The translations under genes were made by a program, and so were the position numbers. 64,000 nucleotides of DNA from Punctularia strigosozonata HHB-11173 SS5 (Eukaryota; Basidiomycota; Agaricomycetes; Corticiales; Punctulariaceae), in assembly GCF_000264995.1 (NCBI RefSeq), contig NW_006767433.1, positions 3,289,521 to 3,353,520 of the forward strand. Reading direction: 5' to 3'. The notes beneath the pieces are model-generated. The model was given only the letters and a program-made list of their open reading frames with translations. It was not told where the DNA came from and made no database searches. Positions within the stretch are counted from its first letter, which is position 1; each line of letters opens with the position of its first letter. Positions 45,672-58,004 of the stretch are shown here, piece by piece.

Positions 45672-48353
45672 ATGCCTGCCGAAATCTACGAAGGCCGTCT
45701 TGTCGTGGCCAGCTTCAAGATAGACGTCATGGTCGACGAGTACCGGCAACGTCTATGTCGGTATTATTGCCCTGAGGACCTCCTAGAGAACTCGTCTCAA
45801 CTATTACTCCTTGAGAAAGACGAGTTATGCCGGCTCGGGCAGGACAAAATCCTTCGTCCGACAGCATCGGAATCAGATATGTTTCCGCTCGGCATAGGGA
45901 GGAACGGACATCGCGACGAATATTTCATCGTTATCATCTGGCCCGCTGCAAACGAATGGCGGAAGGGCCTTGGACTATCACCTCGACAATTTTACCTCAA
46001 GCTAACCACTGCCGTTGCACCTGAAGGTGACAAGGGCATAGATACACTTCTGCCCGGCGAACTTGATCCAAATCTTCCAGCTGGAAAGCTGGACCGCCTT
46101 GCCTTGACCCTGCACATGGAACACAACTTCGAACGTGCTATGCAGGTTTCAATGGCCATATGCCTTACCAATCAGGATCCCGAACGAGGTTTTCTCCGAC
46201 TGGCGGATTCTGCTTCCAAACTCCTGCTTTATAAACTAGCTATGCTAGCGTATGCTGCAGTATATCAACGATCCGCGAACAGCAAGCTTCAGTCTTACTG
46301 CGTCAAGCGCATCATCGCTTGCGCGGAGCACACGGAATGGGGTGTCTTGTTTACGGCAGTGGAGACCCATACCTTACCCCGCGATCTCGCAGCCGACCTT
46401 TGTAGGCCATGGCAGGGGGAACTTCTTCATCTCATCGCCAAAAAATCCTACAATCCTGTCTTATGTCTCGAACCTCGCGAGCGCATGCGCATCCCGGGGT
46501 CTTTGGCACCATCAGTTGTTCCTGAATCCGATGATTTCTGTGTATTGCCCAGATTCTTTCGATGGCTTATCCCATTCCAATTTGCTCTCATGTCAACCCC
46601 CAAGTCAGCGAAAGACATAGCTGCACTCGCGTCGCCGTACATTGGAATTCGACATGTCCTTACACTCACAGCGGAGGAACCACTTCCTGCCATCTGGTTC
46701 TCTTCTGGTCGTATCTCCAATACATTTCTTCCCATTCCCAATTACCATCCACCCACCGTTGAGCAGATGGATATTATCATGCGTCTCTTCGAGGACGAGA
46801 ATAATCTCCCTATCCTTGTACATTGTGGTGGTGGTAGGGGCCGAGCGGGTACGGTCGCTGCATGCTATCTCGTCGCACACGGATTCAGCAAACCCGATCA
46901 CTCACGCACCCATCCTTTGATGTCTGCGAGTGAAGCTATTGAAGCTGTGCGCATGCTTCGTCCGGGGAGCTTAGAAACGACTCAGCAGGTTGAGTTTGTG
47001 GGTAAATGGTGCAGCACGCTCTGGAAGCGAGGCTCGTTGTCACCTCCTCCGCCTGTACCAGAGCCGCCACCCTGCGAGCCGGAGATCGTAGGGATGGCGG
47101 ATATCACGAAAGCCGATCTGCTCATCCTGGTCGGCTTACCGGGGTCTGGAAAGTCCTGGTTTTCAAATGCGCTTGTAGCTCGCAACCCGACTGCATGGAT
47201 ACACACTTCCCAAGATGAAGCACGCAGCCGGTCAACCTGCGAATCTCAAATTGGGAAAACGCCTGTCGCACTACGAGGTGGATCTACGCCCCGAGTCATA
47301 TTGGATAGGTGCAACATGTCCAGAGAGGATCGTCGGTTATGGTTGAATCTAGCTCAATGGTCCGTTACACCCGTATGCGTGCATTTTGATTACCGTTCCG
47401 AGGTGCGACGCCGAAACGAGCCTTCATCCTGATGGAATCTATCGCTAATGATCTTCAACGCTTTACAGCTGTGCACCTCTCGAGCTCAAAATCGTCCCTG
47501 GCACCCTACGCTTCCTCCCGGAGGTCGTGTTCGTAACGCGGTCGAGCAGATGCAGCGAATGTTCGTTAAACCCACGTTGCAAGAAGGCTTCAAAACAATT
47601 GTCACCGTCCGGTCATTTGAAGCTGTCCGCGAGGTCGTCCTCAGGCTCTCGCCACCAGTATCACTGCTCAAGTTCCCGCGCACACCTCATCTACTTAACT
47701 TGGGTGCTGTTACCGAAGACGACCTCGTGCATGAGGCTGGCCGCCCCGTGATTGCTTCTGGGCAACAAGTCATAATCACGGAGAAGATCGATGGCGCGAA
47801 TATGGGCTTCTCTCTGTCAGCCGACAAGCGCGTCGTTGTCCAAAATTGATCGCACTACGTTAATTCATCCTCACACGAACAATTCAAGCGCCTGGGCCTA
47901 TGGGTCGAGGAGCATCGGGAGGATTTGTATTGCATCCTGGACCGCGACCCTTCCTTCCCGGAGCGCTATATCCTTTATGGGGAATGGCTTGCGGCGACAC
48001 ACTCAATTCCCTACGATCGCCTTCCGGACTACTTTATGGCATTTGATGTGTACGATCGCGTTACTGGAACGTGGATGGATCGTTCTGCGATCGAAGCTCG
48101 GCTGGACGTTACGAGAATTCACATCGTGCCAACGGTATACCGCGGAGAGATGCCCAACGACGAGGCCCTGAAGAAGATGGTACACAAGAGATCCATGTTC
48201 TACGATGGACCTGTTGAGGGTCTTTATATCAAAGTGGAGAGCGAAGGGAGGGTACTGTCGAGGGGAAAGATTGTGAGGAGCGATTTCATTGCTGGGAATG
48301 AGCATTGGACGAAAGGACAAATACGATGGAACGGTATCATGATCGCTCAATAA
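45672..48353 (+). CDS. multidomain RNA-repair enzyme: phosphatase, polynucleotide kinase and RNA ligase, with an in-frame TGA
   Basis: Two exons (45672-47402 and 47469-48353; intron 66 nt) encode about 871 codons. Residues 1-290 form a helical region of no known family. Residues 300-455 are a dual-specificity-type Cys phosphatase with HCGGGRGRAG (nucleophile C385, R391). Residues 480-640 are a P-loop kinase with GLPGSGKS (488-495) and DRCN, continuing over the intron into RAQNRPWHPTLPPGGR, as in end-healing polynucleotide kinases. Residues 645-871 are an ATP-dependent nucleotidyltransferase-fold RNA ligase: motif I EKIDGAN (K683), then ILYGEWLA, FMAFDVYD, VEGLYIKVE and GKIVRSDF. Together these could heal and reseal cut RNA. 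The domain order differs from the fungal tRNA ligase Trl1 (ligase, kinase, cyclic phosphodiesterase). Codon 704 (47847-47849) is TGA, between VVVQN and SHYVNSS, where related ligases have Arg (CGA fits by one transition). A 57-nt in-frame GT-AG segment (47832-47888) could in theory remove it. Confidence 0.85.
47847..47849 (+). other. in-frame TGA inside RNA ligase domain
   Basis: Reading frame and ligase similarity continue on both sides with no gap, so this one codon interrupts an otherwise intact C-terminal domain. It lies 20 codons after the lysine-nucleophile motif. Confidence 0.85.
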
Positions 48354-48528
48354 GATAATACTTACATTACGTGCTCAGGTATCTTTCCAAGCGCGAAAGC
48401 TCGATTTGCGGTTGTGTTGGCACATTCTTACCGGTTAACGCGCTTTTCTTACGTGCTCTTTTTTCACGACCCTACCCAACACGGCTCAAGCGAAGCACCC
48501 GGTACTTTGAAGTTGCTGTGGGTGAGGC

Positions 48529-48536
48529 TATATATT
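48529..48536 (+). promoter_or_regulatory. TATA-like box upstream of adenosine kinase gene
   Basis: The sequence TATATATT lies 112 bp before the adenosine kinase ATG, at a plausible distance for a fungal core promoter. The rest of the 294-bp gap (48354-48647) shows nothing else that I can name. Confidence 0.45.
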
Positions 48537-48635
48537 GATCGTTCACACAGCCACCGTGCTATCAACAATCCGATTTCCGTATAACCCTCGCTGTGTCCAG
48601 TCTTGCTTGTTTCTCATTTATCACCTACGTCCTAG

Positions 48636-49912
<1,277 letters not shown>

Positions 49913-50136
49913 GGGAGGCAGTATTCAGTTCTTAATGGTCAATACATGGCGGAATCCACGCTTTCAACAGCGTATCGTATATCAATACCCTAGTGTATTC
50001 ACATGATTTCCACAGCATACTCGGCCAAGCCATCACGAATAAAGATAAAACAGAGAGATAAGTACGGGAAATCGAGCGCGGTACACCGTACATGTTTAGC
50101 ACGGGAAGTCAAGCGCCGAATATGGAGCAATGGGTG

Positions 50137-51566
50137 TCATGACGATGGCGGGGAAGCCAGGGACTCCTACAAACAGGGATCATCCAATGTCATATACCAA
50201 GACGAACAAGCATCGAAGCTTACCTGTGTCAACAACTCAGAGGCGTTGAGCATCACATCGCCATCGCTCTCTTGATTTGTCCGCGGCACACTATTCTGAA
50301 CTCGGCTTGCATGCGAAACAGCACTAGCATTCGCAGCGGCTGAGTGGATCATCCCTGTGGCCTCGAGAACGGCGGCAACTGCAGCTTGCGTCATCTCCAT
50401 GCTCATCATTTGGCCTTGCGCTCCCTTCCCATTCACCGTCACGGGACCTTCAAGAGCGGGGTCAATGACCGGACCCGTGTTTTCGGATTGCGGTCCATGT
50501 TCTGTGCGACTCTGACCTTGACTAGGGTCATCTCCGCCCTCGGGACGGTAGTAGGGCTCATGTGCTGTGAAATACTCTGGGCCAGGGCCGGGACCAGCAT
50601 CGCCATTAGGACCAGGATAGTGTTCAGCTTGCACTTCGCCTGGCGCCCATCCTCCGCGGGTCGCTGAGGTTGGCAAACCAACTTGAGGATAATCTTGGGG
50701 TTGAGTATGTATGCCTGAAGCTAAGATCAATAATTGCAGTGCATGTGACACCGTTCGGCGTACCCGCGCTTTGTAGCACATGAGGACGGTAATAGCTTGA
50801 CGGGCCGCCCGGATTCAAATGAGGTGGGTGAGGCATGTTGTTCGCACGAGGGGACCCGCTGCGAGACTTGGCAGCTTGTGACGGTCCTGCTGCGTCAACC
50901 GCCGAGTTCCCTGCAGCAGTGGAGTCCGTAGGGGTCGCTTCAATCACCACACCATTGTGTCTATGTGCCGAGTTCAGTACGACACATGTAAGTAGGCGAT
51001 ACTAATCAATCACCGTGATTTTTGATGGCGACGAAGGGCATCGGTCTGTGGTCCCGTCAGCGAACGGTCGCATCGCGGTAGGAAGATACATACCCTTGTG
51101 AAAGCCGCGTCGCATTGCGGGCACGCGCTAGGTCACCGGTAAGTGCACGGATCGCGGAGGCGGCGTGTTGCTCACAAGCTGGGCACGGAATGGCCCTTGG
51201 TCGTTCGTTGATGTCTCTTCAGGTCCGCCTCCCGTGCAAACTGTTTGGTGCAACCGTCGATCTTGCAGGGCCAGGCGCCCGCCGTCGGGCCTTCTTTCGG
51301 AGGTTTGGGCTCCTTCGGGGCGGCAGTTTGCTTCGGAGGCCTTGTTTCCTTGGGCGCTTTGGGCGCCTTCGGTTTGCGGGTCTCCTTCTTCTCTTCTGGC
51401 TATGGACGCACGGGAGATTAGATAATTGACTGGAAGGTGCAGCCACCGGCGCCAAAGGCATCGTGTTTGCGTTGTGGCGGACGCGGGATCCGACGGGGCG
51501 GGTGGCTGAAGTGGCTGAAAATCGGGACGGCGGGCTCACCGTCTGCTTGACGTGTGCGCGGACCAT
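50137..51566 (-). CDS. C2H2 zinc-finger protein, probable transcription factor
   Basis: Nuclear DNA-binding protein with two adjacent C2H2 fingers. I use the ATG at 51566 (MVRAHVKQT); the 5' exon structure is uncertain. A Lys/Pro-rich stretch (KKETRKPKAPKAPKETRPPK) precedes finger 1, CKIDGCTKQFAREADLKRHQ with an H at the end of TTKGH. An intron (donor GTGAGC, near 51175) joins finger 2, FACPQCDAAFTR, and a second (donor GTATGT) leads to TDALRRHQKSR. The rest is a low-complexity Pro/Gly/Ser/Gln tail (51000-50200), typical of an activation region. The final intron (donor GTAAGC) joins ELLTQ to ESLASPPSS and the stop at 50137. Targets unknown. Confidence 0.78.
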
Positions 51567-51874
51567 ATTTCTGCTGCCGCTTGTGCGCTGCTGCCGTCGT
51601 AGACGACTCTTGCCGCTGTGTCTTGGTCGCCGACGATAATCGCGGACGCGTACGAGTGAGGTGGCAACGACGTCAGTTCCCAGTTCCCCACGAGCCTGGT
51701 TCGACTTGACGCGGAGATGGGTGGAGACTCAAACAGTTTGAGCCTCCGCCCCGATGTCGTCGCGTCGTGCACATGACGTCAGTTGAACCCGAACCGACAC
51801 TCCCGCCAGCTGCGGGCATTGAACGTTACCGTTAAGAACGCGGGGTGGTGCCACTTGTCCAGCCTCTTCCCTCC

Positions 51875-51880
51875 TATAAA
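51875..51880 (+). promoter_or_regulatory. TATA box of the MARVEL gene
   Basis: TATAAA lies about 126 bp before the MARVEL gene ATG at 52006, within the short divergent gap from the zinc-finger gene. Position and sequence fit a core promoter. Confidence 0.5.
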
Positions 51881-52005
51881 ACCCTCGCATCCGTACATCC
51901 GTATCTGATCAACGCTGTATCTCTCCCTCACCTCGCCAGCTTGTTCTGCAGTATACATACACAGCCTTCTGTTGTACGACCCGCGCACGACTACTCTACG
52001 CCATA

Positions 52006-52723
52006 ATGCCCGTCGATACTCATATTCGCCGCGGACATCCCAGTACGAGTAGCTCTGGATATCCACGCATCAATCTGATCAGATACCTTTGAAGTTGTCT
52101 TTGGACTGATGATTCTGTTCGCTATCGTCGAACTGGCCATCTCCGCCTGGTTAACAGCCCGCTATGCTAACCACCACGCTGGGTCGAACGCCCAGGTTCG
52201 CGCACGCTCCAGGTATGACAACTCTTGCCTTCAAGGATGACACCACCCATTCCTTTTATAGGTTCCTCGTGTTCGCGTCCTGTTGGACCATCCTCTTCTC
52301 TCTAGTCTACGCTCTCGGATTCTGGTTTTATACCACTGGCAGTATTCTCACCAGCGTCGCCAGCCACGGCATCTTGTATGTTTTCCAAGCATCACATCCA
52401 CTTGTGCCATTCATACTGACATTGGGCCAGCCTCTTCTTGACGTGGGTCTGGTGGACTGCGGGCGCAGCCGCGATCACGGCCGCTCTCGGCGGCGGACAA
52501 AACTGCAGTCACTCGCAATTCGCGTACTGTGGGCAGCTCAACGCGGCGGAGGCGTTTGCTTGGATTGAATGGTAAGCGCAACTTTGCTCACGCGTCTGGG
52601 CAGCTTTGACGTCCACCATCCAGGATCCTTGTAACTGTCGCCGTTTTCGTCGTTCTTCTGCGTGGCCTAGTTGCTGTCAGGCGAGGTGACGGCTTCAAAG
52701 GTCAACTCGTCGATACCGCCTGA
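52006..52723 (+). CDS. MARVEL-domain membrane protein
   Basis: Small four-helix membrane protein. The ATG at 52006 opens MPVDTHIRRGHP. Four hydrophobic segments follow: around VFGLMILFAIVELAISAW, FLVFASCWTILFSLVYALG, IFLFLTWVWWTAGAAA and ILVTVAVFVVLLRGLVAV. Between helices 3 and 4 is GGGQNCSHSQFAYCGQLNA, a Cys-containing loop typical of basidiomycete MARVEL proteins. Checked joints: HGI plus F across the intron starting 52376, and EW across the intron after 52570. It ends RRGDGFKGQLVDTA. About 180 residues. MARVEL proteins sit in plasma-membrane or vesicle domains; the exact role is unknown. Confidence 0.82.
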
Positions 52724-53065
52724 GAACCACAGACTTGCAGAATACAGCTTGTCTCACGGCGCATGACAAAAGTGAAGCGATTGAATAGATGATTGATCGT
52801 CACCGTCGCGCAATGTGGTTTGGGATTGTATGATTATTGTGCCTATAAACATAATGATAATTCATCTGTACGCTGACTGCGATTCTGTGCACAAAAATCA
52901 ATAGGTGCTATGATTTTCGTGTTCTGATGATAGCGAGGCTTCGTGACGTGATAAGATATCAGAGGTGGGGGCGAAATTACGCAGAGCTGGTTTCGTGGCA
53001 TGATGAAATTGCATGATGAGCCTATACATGCGAGAGTGACCATAGCAGTGGGAGGGGGCAGGCAT
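52724..53065. other. convergent intergenic gap
   Basis: About 340 AT-richer bases between the MARVEL and RPS9 3' ends, presumably both 3' UTRs. No coding sequence, repeat or RNA gene seen. Confidence 0.4.
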
Positions 53066-53889
53066 TTACTCCTCTTCTTCCTCATCGCCACCCTCCTCCT
53101 TCTTAGCGGCAGCGGCAGCGCGCTTGCGCTTGACACGACCGGGACGTCCACCTCCGTAGGGCGAAGTCAACGCGAAGTCGATGTGTTTTTGCGAGTCGAG
53201 ACGAACGACGAACGACGGGACGTTGACGATCTGCTTGCCGACCCTGAAATCGACATTTATATTAGCCCGATACGCAAGGTCGTCTGGATCTTAAGAACGC
53301 ACCGAATGTGGCGCTGCCTGATGAGTACACGGGCGTGATGAATACTCTTCGCGAGCCCGAGCTTGAAGACCTGAGTCTGAAGCCTGCGCTCCATGAAATC
53401 TTCGAGCTTGAGGGCCAGCACGTAATCAAGGCGCATGCGGGTCTCATCGAGCACACCGATGCGCACAAGACGGCGGATGAGGGCATTACCCTCGAAAAGA
53501 CGCTTCGGGTCCTTGTCATCGAGCTTGAGGAGCTCACGAGCGGCACGACGAATCTTCGAGAGCACAAGGGAGATACGCCAGATCTCGCGCTTGTTGCGAA
53601 GGCCATACTCGCCGGCGAGCTAGATAATGCTGGGACTGAGACTCCGTATGCTATATAGCGACAGGCACACGGACCTTCAGCTCGGCATCGAGACGCGCGG
53701 ATTCGAAAGGTCGACGAGGGACCTTGTAACTGGGGCACGGCGAATGAAATCAGCACGATGCATCCCTCCACCGAAGTGGATCTTGAGCTTGTCAGCCATT
53801 ACTCACGTCTTGCTGTGGTTCCGCGGGGCCCTATGATCTCCGTTAGAATCAGCACACTAGCTAAGGTGACGGCGAATTTACCTGGGCAT
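53066..53889 (-). CDS. RPS9: 40S ribosomal protein uS4 (RPS9)
   Basis: Small-subunit ribosomal protein. The coding sequence begins MPR at 53889 and has tiny first exons: MPR joins APRNHSKT, which joins [18 protein letters not shown] (introns with donors GTAAAT and GTGAGT), and then [17 protein letters not shown]. The core is essentially the eukaryotic uS4 sequence: [40 protein letters not shown] and [10 protein letters not shown] further intron near 53290-53245 leads to [20 protein letters not shown] and [16 protein letters not shown]. It ends in an acidic run of Glu. About 190 residues. The divergent neighbour is RPL21. Confidence 0.96.
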
Positions 53890-54090
53890 CTTGACGGTCT
53901 TGAAGGAAAGGCGAAACGAGGCAACTGAGTTGTGGCAAGGCGGGTACTGTACAGCAGCCACCGTTCACAATCCCACGCTCCTTCCCCTTTCCCCTCAAGA
54001 CTTCCAAGTACTCGGCCCAGCGTACGTCGGAGGGCTGGTCGACTGGATTCTAACTACTCATCATCCATCTGTCTCCGTCTAGTCCGTCAA
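53890..54090. promoter_or_regulatory. bidirectional promoter of RPS9 and RPL21
   Basis: Only 201 bp separate the two ribosomal-protein start codons, so one short region serves both. It has a pyrimidine-rich run (ctccttcccctttcccctc) near 53978-53997 before the RPL21 start and no plain TATA box. Confidence 0.55.
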
Positions 54091-54747
54091 GATGCCGCAC
54101 TCGTTTGGTTACCGCGCGCGCACGCGCGACATGTTCAAGCGCAAGTTCAAGGGTGCGATAGCTCAGCTCAGCTGTACTCGGCAATCTCTCTGCATATATT
54201 GACTCGCGATTTTGCGTAGAGCATGGCCAGATCAAACTTTCCACCTACTTGATTCCCTATCGTGTCGGTGACATCGTCGATATCAAGGCGAATGCGGCTC
54301 AGCAAAAGGGCATGCCCCACAAATACTACCACGGGTGCGACTGACTGCCCGTCCTTGGTTCAACCTTGCATTCTAAACGCTTGCAGGCGGACAGGAATTG
54401 TCTACAACGTGACCCCTCACGCCGTCGGTATCATCATTAACAAGATCGTCGGTAACCGGTACATCGAGAAGCGCGTCAACATCCGTGTTGAGCACATCAA
54501 GCACTCGAAGTGCAGGCAGGAGTTCCTGAACCGCGTCAAAGCCAACCATGAGGCGCACGTTGCTGCTAAGGAGAAGGGCGGTATGTTGCATACTTGTTCC
54601 CGTGTTTCATGCGCACTCATCACTTCCCTCTCAGAGCGGGTCTTCCTCAAGCGCAAACATGCTGCACCTCGGGAAGCTCACACCGTCACCATCTCCGAGA
54701 ACGCGCCTCAAACTATTGTCCCTGTGCCATACGAGACGACGATCTGA
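54091..54747 (+). CDS. RPL21: 60S ribosomal protein eL21 (RPL21)
   Basis: Large-subunit ribosomal protein. The ATG at 54091 opens [20 protein letters not shown]. Exons continue [72 protein letters not shown] and [18 protein letters not shown], ending VPVPYETTI at 54747. The length of about 160 residues and every block match the family. Four exons, introns 50-70 nt. Confidence 0.96.
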
Positions 54748-54958
54748 GTTGGCACTGGCCGTCTTCACATTCTCCTGTATGACTTAGGCATATGCATGCA
54801 TGAATTCATGATGCTCTTCCGGCTGGCTACAGGCGTAATGTTAGCCGTCTCATTAAGGATCATCGCTAGTAGGGTTCTAGTGCGGGACATGTAAATCGCT
54901 AAGTCATAATTTAAGGTCGTTATTGACACGAGTCTGAGGGTTCACCCTCGAGTCATCG

Positions 54959-57900
54959 TCACTGCTGCTTTTTCCTCCCCAGCAATTCGTTGAGCTTGGT
55001 TGCCGCTGCACCGTTCGCTAAACCCTTGCTTCTTCTACCCTCTTCATCCTCTTCGGCGGTGCCCTTCGCTTTCGCTGCTTTCCTCGTGCTTCCACCACTT
55101 CTCCCTAGCACTAATGAGAATCGCTTGCTCTTTCCCTCGCCGGTCGTCGTCGGTTTGACCATCACCGAGGTTGTTTGCAATGCCATTGCAGGCATTGAGA
55201 AACGTTTATGGCGCCTTGCGGTATCCTCCTTCCTCATCGGTCGCGGAGATCCGCTTGAACTCGCTTCCTCCTCGGTTGGATCAGTCTCCAGGGACAAGGC
55301 CGAGGTTGCTACCGTCTGTGCACTGAGAGCAGACGTCGTTCGCGTCATAGTCGGTGACGTCGGTTTTCCATGCCTATCATCGTCCTGGAGGCGTGAACCT
55401 TCCCTGGATGAGATCTGGGCCTCTTCCGAGAACTCCTCGAGAATCTGCACATAGCTTTTCGGTCGCTGCATGGACTGTCGCTTGCGCATCCGCGGTACAC
55501 GAGATGGTGACGGAGGTGTTCCTGCTCCCATGTTCCAATCCACCTCGGGCGGGGCGAACACGTCATCGTCATCTCCCGCCTGAGCGGCGGAAAGCGCCGG
55601 CCTGGACGGGCTGTCGAGGTCGATGGCAAGCAATGCCGAGGCATGTTTTGATGCAGCGTTTGGGATAGCCAGCGCAGGGGTGGAAATGGATTGCCACGTT
55701 GGAAAGTTTGAGAGCGTGGAAACAGTTCCGGAGGGTAACATCGCCGATGCTGATTGCGTCGGCTCGACCTCGATCACCGGAAAGACAGTTTCATAGCAGG
55801 CGTTGCATGCACGCGCTGGTTTGTTCTTCGCCCCGGACTCGGACGAGTCCGCTACATAGAACGTCTGGAATAGATTGACACATCAACCTCGGAGCCAAGG
55901 AAGGAGACAAGGAAGGAGTCTTCACCTGGTCGGAGCACGCTGCGCAGACACATCTGCCACATAGTCTGCAATGATGCCTCCGTCTCCTCCATCCGAACGG
56001 ACGACCGCAACGCATACAGGCCTCCGTTTTGGCATCCGGAACCCAGATAGCGGGGACAAAATGTTCTACTTTGCCACGCCTGGGCTTCTTCCCAGATGCT
56101 TCCTCTTCAGGAGAATACGGGATGGCCTGAAGAGCGCGTCGGATATGAGCATTGGAAGCAGATGAGGTGAGAGTGGAGTTTGGATGCATTGCATTGAGCG
56201 CCATTAGCAGAGCGGCTTTCGCATTGCGGATCGCTGCCGTCCACTCGTCCCGCTCGGTCTCGCTGTCTGATCAAACTGTGAGCGCGATGCCAACAGCAAA
56301 GTGGCTCTGAGCCCACCTGCATAAACGGCGAATGATCGCTCTGGGCTCAGTATATCGAACCTTCGTTCGTCGCCGGGGTCATGTACATGAGGAAGAACAA
56401 CCTCCACGTCTACAAGTTGCGCGTGCCCCCTGTAAATCCATCTTTCCTCCACCCCACTGCTCGCGACCCGCATCTTCCTCTTCTTCGGTTTCGGTATGAT
56501 CAGCGCGCTGAGGTTTGACTTGCTCTGCCTTCCCGCGATCCTGTTCCGTTCTCCTTCAAGAAATGCGCTGGGAGGCGCGCTTTCGGACAGATCTGAAAGC
56601 GTCTCACTCCGAGTGGTGGGAAGTTCGGCATCGCTCTTGCTTCTTTTCCTCGTCATCGGGGGACGAGCAGGTAATGCCAAGTGATCACCACTTGTTGTCG
56701 GAGTCGGGACAGTCCCCTCCTCGCTTTCGCCCCACCGAACCTCTCCATCCCCACGGTCTGAGCTCGAAAGCCAGATAAGACAATCGGAAAAGAGTAGAAA
56801 TTCCCGGTCCTTGGGCGCTGACGCGCCTTCCAGCTGAAGTAGAGGGCCACGTCTCAAGAAGGTACGACCAGGGGCGATCAGCTGAAAGGGCAGATTCGGT
56901 GTGCTACGTTGCAGGGCAAGTAAAGCCAAGGTTTTGGCATGCGTGTGCAATGAAGTGTTTAGTGAACTGGTAACTGCAGCGAGCGTCAGCATGTATAGAC
57001 ATGCAAGGAGACACCAGACGCACTCTTGGAGACGAGGGTATGTGCGGCTGTTAGAGACGCATGCTCAGGATCCACCGGATCCGTACAATTGACGAGGTCC
57101 TTGAGAAGTAACAGATAGCGCGGGCATCGCTGTACTATGGTCAGCAGCCAATCTCGCAACTTCAGCTTTCCGCAACGAGGATCTTCCTCCTGCTTCATAA
57201 CGAAAGCCGCGAATGCGGGCTTGTTCGCGAGAAAGGCGTTGAGGGATGCCAATGCGCCGGGGAACGCCGTGACAAACGGGTTGTACAAGGAGAGGTACGG
57301 GAAATGCGCAAGGAGCACAGGCGATAGAGCGGGCGGCTGAGCTGTCGGGCTTGCGGACGTCGGAAGGAGTAGAGTAGAGAGCGCATGGAAGAACCGACGA
57401 TGAAGATTCCAGATGTCGATGAAATTGGAGAAAGCAGCGGTCAGCTCGGATGCGGTGAGAAGCGGATAGGGCGTTTCCAGAGTGGCCATTATAGGCGTTA
57501 GAAAGTGCTATGAGAGGATCCGATCAGCACGAACAGAATGCAACAGCTAATGTACGCACCGAATATATAAGCTCAAGACCATCAACATAAGATCTCTCGG
57601 TGTCATAAAATTCCATTATTATCTTCCTTCGCTTAGCTTCTCGCGTCTCGTCGATTGGCCTCAGACGTGCTGCGCTGCGTTTCAGTGGTTCCATGGATGT
57701 TCGGCGAGACCTTGATTTGCTCGCGACATTCTTTACCGGGGACGCCGGGGTGGACCTTGGAAGCTCTTCTGTCGACGAATCCAGCGAGTCCATGCTAGCC
57801 ACTGAATGTCTGTAGGCTACACTCGGAGGCGTTGGAAGGGAGATCCGACGGAAAGGCAAGTATGCGGGGCGGGGATGAGGTAGAACTACAGACCCATCTG

Positions 57901-58004
57901 TTTCAGGGAAGTCGACAGTGGACGCGGGGGAGCTAACGTCTGGACATGGGGTCATGCTACATGCGCTTGATCGACGCGACGACCGGGCACTCACCAAGCG
58001 CCAT
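54959..58004 (-). CDS. RhoGEF with PH and FYVE domains (FGD-like)
   Basis: Exchange factor for a Rho-family GTPase that also binds phosphoinositides. The start MAL at 58004 joins DVSSPASTVDFPETDG over a 55-nt intron (donor GTGAGT). The Ser-rich N-terminus is followed by the DH domain: KIIMEFYDTERSYVDGLELI, a split joint to HFLTPIMATLETPYPLL, DIWNLHRRFFHAL, and WLLTIVQRCPRYLLLLKDLV near 57110. The PH domain runs about 56860-56340 with ELISPGR-like FQLIAPGRTFLRRGPLL and FLLFSDCLIWL, interrupted by a Ser-rich insert. The C-terminal FYVE finger (56060-55780) has WVPDAKTEACMRCGRPFGWR and RRHHCRLCGRCVCAACSD, then RACNACYE. That gives eight Cys/His ligands with the WxxD, RHHCR and R-C signatures. 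A Ser/Thr-rich tail ends RKKQQ. No second PH domain is obvious. Likely acts on endosomal membranes; this is inferred from FYVE. Confidence 0.9.

Noticed and set aside
54959-55454. Plus-strand hydrophobic-looking frame opposite the RhoGEF tail
   Set aside because: Antisense of Ser/Lys-rich codons gives Leu/Ser/Phe runs; no start context or partner exon.
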